Below, piece after piece: positions 34,013 through 44,872 of a DNA stretch of 64,000 nucleotides. The stretch is from assembly GCA_006176705.1 (NCBI GenBank), contig QRFJ01004980.1:1-64000 (forward strand). Reading direction: 5' to 3'. The DNA comes from Cocos nucifera. Taxonomy: Eukaryota; Streptophyta; Magnoliopsida; Arecales; Arecaceae. A model generated the notes under the pieces. It did no database searches and had not been told where the DNA came from. It saw only the letters and a list, made by a program, of their open reading frames with translations. Positions within the stretch are counted from its first letter, which is position 1. Every line of letters begins with the position of its first letter. The position numbers and the translations under genes are program-made.

Positions 34013-35524
34013 TGTTAGAAATTATATCACAAAAGCCAATCGTTAGCCTGTTAACGATTGAGCTACTTTATATATGTAATTAAGGATTGATAAATAAAAT
34101 ACTTTGGCATATTTTGCATCATAAGTCTTCATCTTCTAATGAACTCCATTTTTGTGATAAAGTCCTTAGAACTATTTAGTTTTGATAAAGAGAAAATTTA
34201 TTGATTAGTCCTTAAATCAGTTCATGATCAGATGATAGGCTGTTAAATAGGACGACAGCGTCTATCGAGTATAGGTCATTGTATGCCATATAGGTTGGTT
34301 TTTCTCTTAACCAAGAAGTGTGGAGACACTGGTATGGCATACAGATGAGATGTATGGGTACATCGTCATTGAACGTGATCATCTCCAAAGCATTCTGCTG
34401 TCGAGGATGTCTCTGATGGGATATAGGTATAAGAATTTCTTAGACCTGAGATCACCTTAGTGACTTACAAGCAACTCACTGTGCTTTGGTATCGAACTAA
34501 CTAAATTTTTAATTCAGTAATGGAAGACTTCTAAGCACAGTCAAGTACTTATGAAGTCGGTGTATGATCAAGATGAAATTGACCACTCCAAGAGTTGGAG
34601 AAAAATGCATCACTATATTTCAATATAGCAAAACCATGGTCAGGATAATCCATCAGATGGATTTGATATTTTGAAATACAATATGGACAATCTGATCAGA
34701 GTTGATAGTTAAACTCTGAGGTATTCTATGAGCATTTTGGTCAAGGAGATGAATTATATAAAAACTATATCCGCATGGATTCTAAGGATGGTGTTCCACA
34801 CATTCGACCTATTTGGTTGTAGGGTATCATTGCTAGATTATCATTTTGATTGATGTAAAAATTTATTTCTAAGCTACCAGCTTAGGTTTGGATCTATGAG
34901 ATCATACACATTAGAGCTCACGATCTGATCGGATGGTTGGTCAACGATTATGAATCGTTCTAGGGTTAAATGATCAATACCATTGATGTTTAACCTAGTA
35001 CAAGTGTTGCAAAAGGATTGATTAGCAATTCAATTGCTAATTAGCTTAGTTTGATTAATCCAAAGGGTTCAGATTAAGTTTTATTAAATATAGTTTAATT
35101 AAATTTAGTTTGGACTTGATTGGATCAAGTCCAATTGATTTATTGGATAAGTCAAGTACAAGAAAAAACTAGTCCTAGTCTAATTAGGACTTAGGTCAAC
35201 CCAATTTTCTAATTTGATTAGAAAATTAAATCAAAAGTAAATTTGATTTAATTTAATTTAATTGAATCATTAATTGGGTTAGAACCTAATTTAATTTGGT
35301 TGAGTTATTTTTGATTTAATTTGGTTTAAGAAATCACTTTGACCAAGTCATAGATAGAATCCTAGTAAGACTAGGATTCCTCCTTGTGCCACCTTAGTCC
35401 CAACACCTCCCATGCCTATTTTTTGGTATTTTTCATGAAAAATCCTTTTCTTCCTAATCTTCACGTATGCCCCCTCTCTCCCTCTCTTTCTCATATGGTA
35501 ATTGGGTAGAAGACCAAGTCAAAG

Positions 35525-35776
35525 AAAAAATTTGTTTTGATATTGGATTCTATGAGATAGAATCCTAACAAATCCAAACTCCTCCAAAAAGGTGCCACCC
35601 CCTCTCCCAATTAGTTTCTCTCTTATTCCACATGACAAACCCCTTCAAAGAAGGAGTTTGTTTTGATATTGGATTCTACAAGATAGAATCCTAACAAATC
35701 CAAACTCCTCCCAAAAGGTGCCACCCCCTCTCCCAATTAGTTTCTCTCTTATTCCACGTGAGAAACTCCTTTTCTT
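35525..35776 (+). repeat. 126-bp tandem duplication in the Cop3 5' LTR
   Basis: The stretch TTTGTTTTGATATTGGATTC ... CTCTTATTCCAC occurs at 35531 and again at 35657. The 3' LTR has it once (about 44010-44130). The two copies differ at only a few bases. Confidence 0.85.
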
Positions 35777-35855
35777 ATGCACATTTCTTTACTGGTACAT
35801 GCCAAAAATTATGGAGGGAGCGTTCAAGAGTTGGACGCCCCTAGACTTGCCCTGT

Positions 35856-35913
35856 TTGACCTTTCCTTGTCTAGTATTTGACCTAGACAATGACTCTTCT
35901 TTTTCTATATATT
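35856..35913 (+). promoter_or_regulatory. Core promoter of Cop3 LTR: W-box-like sites and TATA
   Basis: Two TTGACC sites (35856 and 35878) lie within 50 bp upstream of TATATATT (35906-35913), in the position expected for a Copia U3/R border. The 3' LTR keeps both TTGACC sites and a TATATATTTT. Confidence 0.5.
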
Positions 35914-36623
35914 TTGAATGAATTTTGGATTCAAATTTTCATAGGTTATAGACCTTTGAGAGGGCTTTGAGGTGTGTGAAAATCAGGAAGAGAGAACCTC
36001 TGGGCATTGAGATTCACTAAACACAAATCTAGGTATCTAAGTGAGAGCAAAGAGAAGAAGAAGAGGGTCTTCTTTTTGTTGTGTTCATTTCTTCCCTTCC
36101 TTCTTCCTTGGGTTTTCTGAGAGTGTCTCACATCTAAAACCTCTTCTCCTCCTCGTTGGAGGAGTCCAATCTAGAAGAAAGAAGACCTCTGATCAACCAT
36201 CAAAAAAAGATCAGCACAGTACTAGTATATCGTGCTGATTTTCAGCATCTGGATTTTTGATAGTAATCGTGGGCTTGTATGGACGACTCCTAGAGGCCAG
36301 ACATGTGTATGGCTTGTAACTTCATCCTTAAGTCTAGATCAATAAGTTAGAATATCTAACTCGCTCAGATAATAGATTTGATCTATTATTTTTTTCATAC
36401 ATGCATGAGATATAGTGTAGATCTAGGTTGATGTGATCAACCTTTTCTTCTTATTTATTTTTAATTTTAGATTTAAATACCATACAATAATCATATAATA
36501 TGGTCTTATATCTAGGAATTATCTAATATTTAAAATTAATTAGATTAATTTTGATTCTTCCACTGCTGATCTACAAAAAATTTCAAGATCTTGCCCTGAA
36601 ATCTTAGATCTGGTTCCTTCAAT

Positions 36624-36641
36624 TAGTATCAGAGCTAGATT
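36624..36641 (+). other. Primer binding site, initiator Met tRNA, Cop3
   Basis: TAGTATCAGAGCTAGATT starts two bases after the LTR. It matches the initiator Met complement except for a G to A at the second base and changes toward the end. Confidence 0.85.
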
Positions 36642-38533
36642 AATTATTATATGATTATTGATGCATGTTCTTTGATTATTTTTGGATTAGATCTAATTAA
36701 TAATCTAATATTTAAATCTAAAATTAAAATATTAGATCATACGATCTATTTTAAGGTTGTCCTATTGTAAGGTTTATCCCTTATAGTGCAAAGATTGTCT
36801 TAGTTTGTATAGCTCTAGTATTATTCATAAATTTATTAGATATGATCTAATATTATTTATAATTTATTTAAAAAGATTTTAAATTTAAAAATAAAATTTT
36901 AGATTGCACGGACTGATCTTATAAGGTTGTCCTGCTGTAAGATTTATCCCTTATAGTGAAAAGATTATCCTAGTATGTGCTGATCTAAAACTTTGATCAT
37001 AAAATTTTAGATTAAATCTAAAAAATTTTATGATCTAATTAAAAATATTTTAATCTAATTTTAATCATCATAAATATGTTAGATTTGATCTAAATTGACT
37101 TATGATTGATTGATGTAGAAATTATTTCAATTACATGAACTTGTTTAGATTAGATCTAAAGTAATTTCATGCTCTTCTTACTTGCATATTGATTATGAAT
37201 CAAATATGCAACTTGGTTAGTAGAATCATGTTGTAAAAATATTTATAAACATAAAAATTATTTTCAAAAAGTCAAACCCCAATCCTTAGTCCAAAACTTA
37301 ATTAAGAATTAAGAAGTTGTTTGATTAGGATCTAGGATTGTAAATTGAAGATCCTAAGACACGAATCATAACACATTGGCTTAAATGGGTAAGTGGAAAT
37401 TAGGTCCATTAATTGAGTTAAACCTAGGGTTAGATTAAAGAATGGACTTAATTAGAGAATTGACTAAATCTAATCAATTATTATTTTAGATTAGGTCAAG
37501 GATTCTCTAGATTAATTATAATAGTTGTAGTTGGTCAAGTCCATATCTTTAACGAGATCCAAGATGGATTTGATTCTTGGCTATGCGGTATAGCATAAAC
37601 TGTTAGGTTGATCTAATTGAAACTAATTAAATCAATTGATATCTAAGATAATTCAAATCGATGGTCTTTAATTGGCAGTCCACTTATTTGACCATTTCTA
37701 ATGGTGTCTAAGGCAAGCTTTGGCAAACCCTCCCACTGATCGAACTTACCTAACCTCTTGGTGAAATTATGTTTTGATCGGATCACTTGACTATTCGAGC
37801 TGACCCATGTTAGCTAGGTAAATCAGTTTGACTGATTTAGGTGCTCCTAGATCAGCCTATTAATGGTCTCTCTTGAGTTGATTTGGTGAAGTTAGTGGAA
37901 GGATCATGACAAGCTGGTGCATCTGACCTTCCCTCATCTTCAAATTAAATCCTCTAAAATTATTTGGTCCCTAAAATAAAATAGTTATATGATAATTGGA
38001 TCATAGCCTCTCATTAAAGTGGATGATAATGGATCCATCAATTGGATAATCATTGGAGGCCCAAAGGCCTTATGCTTATCAGTTGATGGAATTATCATTC
38101 ATTATATGATCTCTTAGATACATCTTTCTAAATGGTGGTCAGGTGGGCCAACCAAAGTTGGGCTTGATCATTCATTGGTTGGATGGGCTAAGTATGATCA
38201 TGTTAATGATTGGACCTAACTGGACTCTTTTCTAAGAAGGCCAAAGCCAATTGATCAGTGGTTGGGGCAAAATTTAATTACTAGAAGTTGTTTGGAGAAA
38301 TAATTGGTTATGAACCAACCCTTAGATGCACATGGGTTGGCCAACCAAAGTTGGATTTGTGTGCAGTCTATGTGGATTCTAGTATCCACTAAGAAATTAG
38401 GATAATTTTTCGAATTGAAGGTAGAGGCTACCAATTCAAATAAAATAGTGGAAGAATCTTTTGATTAAAAGTCCAAATATTTAGGTTTAATGAATCAATT
38501 ACTAATTAAGTTATGATTTTTCTTGGTGTAGAT
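36642..38533 (+). other. Untranslated leader of Cop3
   Basis: About 1.9 kb of AT-rich sequence before the gag ATG. A stretch ending AGGTTGTCCT(A/G)(T/C)TGTAAG, with TTTATCCCTTATAGTG, occurs twice (about 36753-36805 and 36921-36972), an imperfect direct repeat about 170 bp apart. No protein is recognised. Confidence 0.65.
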
Positions 38534-39430
38534 ATGGCCACTTCCATATCACTTCGATCATAGTTGGACAATGATAAGTTGGTGGGATCCAACTTTGGTA
38601 GCTGGTACCGAAAGTTAAAGATTATCCTAGAGCATGAACGCATCCTACATGTGATAACAGATGATGCACCTGAGGAGCCAACGGCAAATGCGCGTGGAAC
38701 TATCAGAGATACTTATCAGAAGTGGCTCAGTGACCAAACTATGGTGGGCTGCATTATGCTGGCTATGGTGAGCGACGAGTTCAGTCAGAGATTTAAGATG
38801 GCTCAGCCAAAGGACATGCTTTAAGTATTGAAGGATTCTTTTGGCACACCCGATGATGTGGAGAGGTACAAGACTAGTTGTGCCATCTTCAACGCCAGAA
38901 TGTAGGATGAAGCCTCTGTCAATGATCATGGACTGTGCATGATCGAGTTGATAGAGTGCTAGAGCAAGCTCGGCTTTTTCTTGTACAAATAGCTTAGGAA
39001 AGATGCAATACTGAACTTACTGTCCAAGTCTTATCTCTCATTCCTTACACATTATAGAATGTCAAAGCCTAAAGTTGACTACCATGGGTTACTGGGGTTA
39101 CTTCAAAACTTTGAGAAGGATCACCAGCTCCATAAGGAGTTGGTGAACTTAGTGGGAGGTTCATCTTCTCATTCTCGGTCCTTTGGGAAAGAAAAGAAGA
39201 ACAAGAAGAAGAAACCTAATAAGGTGTAAGTTCAGGCTAGGACATCTATGCAGGGCTAGATTAGAAAAATCAAGTCCAATAAGAGTCAAGCTGAATGCTT
39301 CTTTTGCAAGAAGCGAGGACACTGGAAGAGGAACTATCCTCAGTACATTACCTCCCTGGATCCGAACAGGCAGAGGAAGAAGCAAGCTATTGCTAGGCAA
39401 GGTATTTATATGATAACTCCTTACAATATT
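38534..39430 (+). pseudogene. Cop3 gag
   Basis: ATG at 38534 (MATSISLRS, stop, LDNDKLVGSNFGSWYRKLKI). One frame continues through GTIRDTYQKWLSDQTMVGCI, FGTPDDVERYKTSCAIFNAR, LLQNFEKDHQLHKELVNLVG, a Lys-rich stretch and the zinc knuckle CFFCKKRGHWKRNYP. The last zinc ligand is Tyr instead of Cys. About seven in-frame stops occur, several of them TAG where the family has Gln. There are no frame shifts. Confidence 0.9.
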
Positions 39431-39830
39431 TCTATTTATGATATTACTGACAGGGTATTGGATACCGAAAGTCTTTATCATATTTGCAATTCGTTACAGG
39501 AGTTGCAGATCAGTAGAAGATTCATGTAAGATGAAAGATTCCTAAATATTGGAGATGGAAGACTAGTTCCAGTTCTAGCTTTAGAAATTTTGAAACTTAT
39601 ATTTGAATCTTATACTGTTGTTCTTAGTGATTATAATTTCTATCCTAGTTTTATTGAAAATATCATTTTTATAGGTCTTTTGGCCATGAACGATTATGAA
39701 ATTTCAATAAAGAAATGAGTTTGTAATGTCATTGTGAATGATGTTACTACTTTCTATGGGTAATTGAACAATGATATATATATGTTATCACAACCTGTTA
39801 ATGTAGTCTATTCAACTAGCAAACATCCTA
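39431..39830 (+). pseudogene. Cop3 protease
   Basis: Same frame as gag. RVLDTESLYHICNSLQELQI has the active-site Asp codon at 39461-39463, but the essential DTG (or DSG) reads D-T-E. In-frame stops follow gag-like RRFM and ISIKK. The substitution would abolish activity even without the stops. Confidence 0.82.
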
Positions 39831-40890
39831 GACTAGATAATGTGATAGATATCTACTTATGGCACTATAGGCTAGCTTATATAAACTAGAACAGGATAAG
39901 CAAGTTGGCTCAAGAGAGTATCCTCAAACTTAATGATTGTGAATCACTTCCAACCTATGAATCCTGTCTTCTTGGTAAAATGATCAAGTCACTTTTTATT
40001 GAAAAAGATGAGAGAGCCACTAAGCTCTTTGGTCTAGTATATACTGATGTATATGGACCAATGAGCATAAGTGCCAGAGGTGGATATATCTACTTCATCA
40101 CTTTCACAGAAGATCTATCCAGATATGGATATGTCTATCTAATGAAACATAAGTTGAATTCTTTTGAAATGTTCAAACAATTCTGAAGTGAAGTAGAAAA
40201 GTAAACTAAAAAGAGTATTAAAACTCCTTAGTCTGACCGAGGAGGGGAATATCTTTTCGATGAGTTTCTTACATATCTAGGAGAGAATGAGATTTTCTTT
40301 CAATAGACTCCTTTAGGAACATCATAGCATAATGGTGTATCTGAAAGAAGGAATTGGACACTATTAGACATGATCCAATCCATGATGGATTTTGCCAGCT
40401 TGCCGATATCCCTCTAAGGATATGCACTTGAATCAGCTTGGTATCTTTTAAATAGGATTTCAAGTAAATCTATGGTTTAAACTCCATATGAGATATGGAC
40501 AAGACATAAGCCAGCACTTTTATACCTCAGGATCTGGGGGTACCCAGCTTATGTCAAATGGTTAATTATAGATAAACTTGGACCTAGGTCTGACAAGTGC
40601 GCATTTATAGGGCACCCAAAAGAGACCAAAGGATATAATTTCTATCATGCTGATGAACAAAAGATGTTTGTTAGCCTTAGGGCAACCTTTTTGGAAAAGG
40701 GGTTTCTTAGTAAAGAAACTATTGCCTCTAAGGTTGAACTTGATGAAGTTCAATAGGTAGAAAGTCTGACACAAAATGCTAAACCTGAGTCAGATTTGAT
40801 TAGATCAGAACCGAAGCCTAATGAACCCGCACCATTAAGGCGATCTGGTAGAGTACCACGCCATCCTGATAGATACTATGGGTTCTTGGT
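39831..40890 (+). pseudogene. Cop3 integrase
   Basis: Same frame. LWHYRLAYIN has the first His of the zinc site and Tyr for the second. CESLPTYESCLLGKMIKSLF has Tyr for one Cys. The catalytic residues are Asp in VYTDVYGPM (40046-40048), Asp in SDRGGEYLFDEF (40235-40237) and Glu in GVSERRNWTLLDM (40343-40345), so all three remain. NRISSKSM, YLRIWGYPAYVKW and GPRSDKCAFIGHPKETKGYN follow. About nine in-frame stops occur and no frame shift. Confidence 0.9.
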
Positions 40891-41850
40891 CTAGGATAGT
40901 GATCTCATCAAACTCGATTAGAACGATGAGGATCCGATCACTTACATAGATGCTATGCAGAGATTCGACCCTGAGAAATGGCTAGAAGCCATGAGATCCA
41001 AAATGGATTCCATAAAGGTCGATAATGTATGGACATTAGTTAACCCACCTGAAGGGGTTAAATCCATTAGGTGTAAATAAATATTCAAAAGGAAAAGAGG
41101 TGAAGATGAAAAGGTGAAGACCTATAAAGCTCGTCCAGTTGCCAAGGGGTATCGTCAATGTTATGGTATTGACTATGATGAGACATTCTCCCCAGTGGCA
41201 ATGCTCAAATCTATTTGGATAATGCTTGCAATAGTTGCCCACCTGAACTATGAGATCTGGCAGTTGGATGTGAAGATAGCTTTCGTAAATAGAGAGCTAA
41301 CCGAAGAGGTGCATATGATACAATCTGAGGGGTTCATATCCACAGATGAGTCTAAGGTGTACAGGCTTCAGAGATCCTTTTATGGATTGAAGCAAGCATC
41401 TCATAGTTGGAACACGCATTCTGATAAAGTGATCAAAACGTATGGCTTCATTAAGAATGGAGAAGAACCCTGCATTTATAAATGGACAAATGATTCTATA
41501 GTGGTATTTCTTATTCTGTATGTGGATGACATTCTCTTAATCGAAAATGACATCCCCACACTATAAGGAATAAAAATCTAATTATCATCACAGTTCTCCA
41601 TGAAGGACTTGGGTGAAGCATCCTACATCTTAAGGATGAAGATCAATAGGAATAGATTTAAAAGGATACTTGGTATATCCTAGTCCACGTACATAGAAAC
41701 TGTGCTGAAGAGGTTCAACATGAAAAGTTTCAAAAAGGACTATCTTCCGATAGGTCAAAGAATTCCACTCTCTAAGAAGGATTGTCCAACAACTCCTAAA
41801 GAAAAAGAGCATATGAGTAGAATCCCATATGCTTCGGTAGTGGGGTCTAT
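40891..41850 (+). pseudogene. Cop3 reverse transcriptase
   Basis: Same frame. RFDPEKWLEAMRSKMDSIKV, VWTLVNPPEGVKSIRCK (stop, Trp expected), ARPVAKGYRQCYGIDYDETF, SPVAMLKSIW, IWQLDVKIAFVNRELTEEVH and RLQRSFYGLKQASHSW are present. YVDD is intact at 41519-41530. MKDLGEASYILRMKINRNRF and ETVLKRFNMKSFKKDYLPIG follow. Four or five in-frame stops occur. Confidence 0.9.
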
Positions 41851-42505
41851 CATATATGCAATGACATGTACGAGACCAGATGTAGCATACTCACTAGGAG
41901 TGGTGAGTAGATATCAATATGATCTTAGAAAAAATCACTGGAAGGTGGTTAAAACCATCATTAAGTATTTGAGAAATACTAAAAATCAATGGTTGATTTA
42001 TGGTGAATTAGATCTAAAACTGATGAGGTCTACAATCTCTAGCTTTCAATTTGACCATGATGATAATAAAAGCATGTTGGGATATATCTTTACTCTAAAT
42101 GGTGGAGCCATCTACTAAAAAAGTTCCAAGCAGCATATAGTAGCAGACTCTATTTGCGAAGCAGAGTACATGGCAGCATCAAATGCAACAAAAAAAGTTG
42201 TGTGGCTGAGGAAGTTCATCATCAAGCTTTGAGTAGCATCCTCCATTGATGGTCCAGTTCTGCTCTACTACGATAGCACTGGCACCATAGCTCAAGCAAA
42301 CGAACCGAAGGCACACCAATGGATAAAGCACATTCTGCATCATTTTCATCTAGTCCATGAGATCATGGATCATGGTGACATTGACTTTTAGAAGATCGAT
42401 GAAAAGAAGAACCTAGCCAACCCCTTCATTAAAGCCCTGGTAATCGAGGAGTTTGACAATCATAAGTCAAAGATGGGTATTAGATACTGTGCCGAGTGGC
42501 TTTAG
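41851..42505 (+). pseudogene. Cop3 RNase H
   Basis: Same frame. TCTRPDVAYSLGVVSRYQYD, VVKTIIKYLRNTKNQWLIYG, SKQHIVADSICEAEYMAASN and LYYDSTGTIAQANEPKAHQW are Copia RNase H blocks. The segment ends FIKALVIEEFDNHKSKMGIR ... AEWL with TAG at 42503-42505. This is the natural end of the polyprotein, as in Cop1. Confidence 0.9.
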
Positions 42506-42518
42506 GATAAGTGGAAGT
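42506..42518 (+). other. Polypurine tract of Cop3
   Basis: GATAAGTGGAAGT follows the stop codon and directly precedes the 3' LTR. Confidence 0.8.
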
Positions 42519-44872
42519 TATTAGAAATTGTATCCCAAAAGCCAATTGTTAGCTTGTTAATGGTTGAGCTACTTTGTATACGTAATTGATCATTAACAAA
42601 TAAAATACTTTGGCATGTTTTTCATCACAAGTCTTCATCTTCTAATGAACTCCATTTTTGTGATGAAGTCCTTAAGACTATTTAGTTTCGATAAAGAAAG
42701 GATTTATTGATTAGTCCTTAAATCAGTTCATGATCAAATGATAGGCTATTAAATAGGACGACAGCGTCTATCGAGCATAGATCACTATATGCCATATAGA
42801 TTGGTTGTCCTCTTAACCAAGGAGTACGGAGATACTGGTATGGCATACAGGTGAGATGTATGGGTACATCGTCATTGAACATGACCAACTCTAGAGCATT
42901 CTGCTATCGAGGATGTCTCTGATGGGATATAGGTATAAATGTCCCTTAGTCCTGAGATTATCTCAGTGACTTGCAAGCAACTCACTGTGCTTTAGTATTA
43001 ACGGAAGGCTTCTGAGCACAGTCAAGTACTTACGAAGTCAGTGTGTGATCAAGATGGAATTAAATACTCCAAGAGTTGGAGAAGAATGTATCACTGTATT
43101 TCAATATAGCAAAACCATGGTCAGGATAATCCATCAGATGGATTTGATATTTTAAAATATAATGTGGACAATCTGATCAGAGTTGATAGTTGAACTCTGA
43201 GGTGTCCTATGAGCATTTTGGTCAAGGAGATGAATTACATAAAAACTATATCTGCATGGGTTCCAAGGATGGTATTCTACACATTCGACCTATCCGATTG
43301 TCGGGTATCATTGCTAGTTGGTCACTTGGATTGGTATAAAAATTTATTTCTATGCTATCAGCTTAGGTTCGGACCTATGAGATCACTTATAATAGAGCTC
43401 ATAATCTGATAGGATGGTCGATCAATGATTGAGAATTGTTTTAGGGTTAAACGATCAATACGATTGATGTTTAACCTAGTGCAAGTATTGTAGGATGATT
43501 GGTTAGCAATTAGATTGCTAATTGGCTTAATTTAATTAAGCTAAAGGGTTGAGATTAATTCTAGTTAAATATAATTTAATTAGATTTAGTTTGGGCTTGA
43601 TTGGATCAAGTCCAATTGACTTATTGGATAAGTCAAGTGCAAGAAAAAACTAGTCCTAGTCTAACTAGGACTTAGGTCAACCCAATTTTCTAATTTGATT
43701 AGAAAGCTAAATCAAAATTAAATCTTATTTAATATGATTTAATTGAATTATTAATTGGGTTAGAACCTAATTTAATTTGGTTGAGTTGGTTTTGGTTTAA
43801 TTTAGTTTAAGAAACTACTTTAACCAAGTCATAGATAGAATCCTAGTAAGACTAGGATTCCTCCTTGCACCACCTTAGTCCCAATGCCTCCCATGCCTAT
43901 TTTTTGATATTTTTCATGGAAAATCTTTTTCTTCCTAATCTTCACATATGCCCCCTCTATTCCTCTCTTTTTCATATTGTAATTGGGTAGAAGACCAAGT
44001 CAAAGAAGGAGTTTGTTTTGATATTGGATTCTATGAGATAGAATCCTAACAAACCAAAACTCTTTCCACAAGATGCCCCCCTCTCCCAATTAATTTCTCT
44101 CTTATTCCACATGAGAAACCCCTTTTCTTGTGTGCCTTTACTTACTAGTACATACCAAAAATTATGGAGGGGGTGCCCAAGAGTTGGGCATCCCTTGACT
44201 TGCCCTATTTGACCTTTCCTTGTCTAGTATTTGACCTAGACAAGGACTCTTCTTTTTATATATATTTTAAATAAATTTTGGCTTAAAATTTTCATGGGTT
44301 ACAAACCTTTAAGAGATCTTTGAGGTGTGTAAAAATTAAAAAGAGAGAACCTCTGGGCTTTGAGATTCAATAGACACAAAATTAGGTGTCTAGGTGAGAG
44401 CAAAGAGAAGAAGAAAAGGGTCTTCTTCTAGGATTCCTGTGTTCATCTCTTCCCTTCCTTCTTCCTTGGGTTTATAAGAGTATCTCACATCTAAAAACTC
44501 TTCTCCTTCTTCTCCTCTTTGGAAGAGTCCAATCTAGAAGAAAGGAGGCCTCTGATCAACCCTCGAAGAAAGAACAGCACAGTACTAGCATACTGTGCTG
44601 ATTTTCAGCATCTAGATTTCTGATTGTGATCGTAGGCTCGTATGGACGATTCCTAAAGGTCGGATGTGTGTACAGCTTGTAACTTCATCCTCAAGCCTGA
44701 ATTAGTGAGTTAGAATATCTAACTTGCTCAGGTAATAGATATGATCTATTATTTTTTTCATACATGCATGAGATGTAGTGTAGATCTAGGTTGATGTGAT
44801 CAACATTTCTTTCTTGTTTATTTTTGATTTTAGATTTAAATGCCATGCAATAATCATATAATATGATCTTAG
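42519..44872 (+). repeat. 3' LTR of Cop3 (truncated)
   Basis: Starts TATTAGAAATTGTATCCC (TG changed to TA) and follows the 5' LTR to ATAATATGATCTTAG, where Cop1-B begins. The open frame at 43209-43409 is LTR sequence, not a gene. Confidence 0.9.

Larger units (their letters stand above)
34013..36621 (+). repeat. 5' LTR of Cop3
   Basis: Starts TGTTAGAAATTATATC and ends GGTTCCTTCA, two bases before the PBS. At 2.61 kb it is longer than the 3' copy because of a 126-bp tandem duplication at 35525-35776. The TATA-like TATATATT is at 35906-35913. Confidence 0.9.
34013..44872 (+). mobile_element. Cop3, Copia retrotransposon (3' end cut by Cop1-B)
   Basis: Plus-strand element with 5' LTR, PBS, leader, single-frame gag-pol, polypurine tract and most of the 3' LTR. 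It sits in the Cop2 5' LTR. Its own last about 130 bp are missing because Cop1-B inserted at 44873. LTRs differ at many positions and by a 126-bp duplication. Domain order GAG-PR-IN-RT-RH identifies Ty1/copia. Confidence 0.92.

Noticed and set aside
36642..38533. Possible host intron or gene in the AT-rich Cop3 leader
   Set aside because: It is bounded by the Cop3 primer site and gag ATG, and no exon-like frame was seen.
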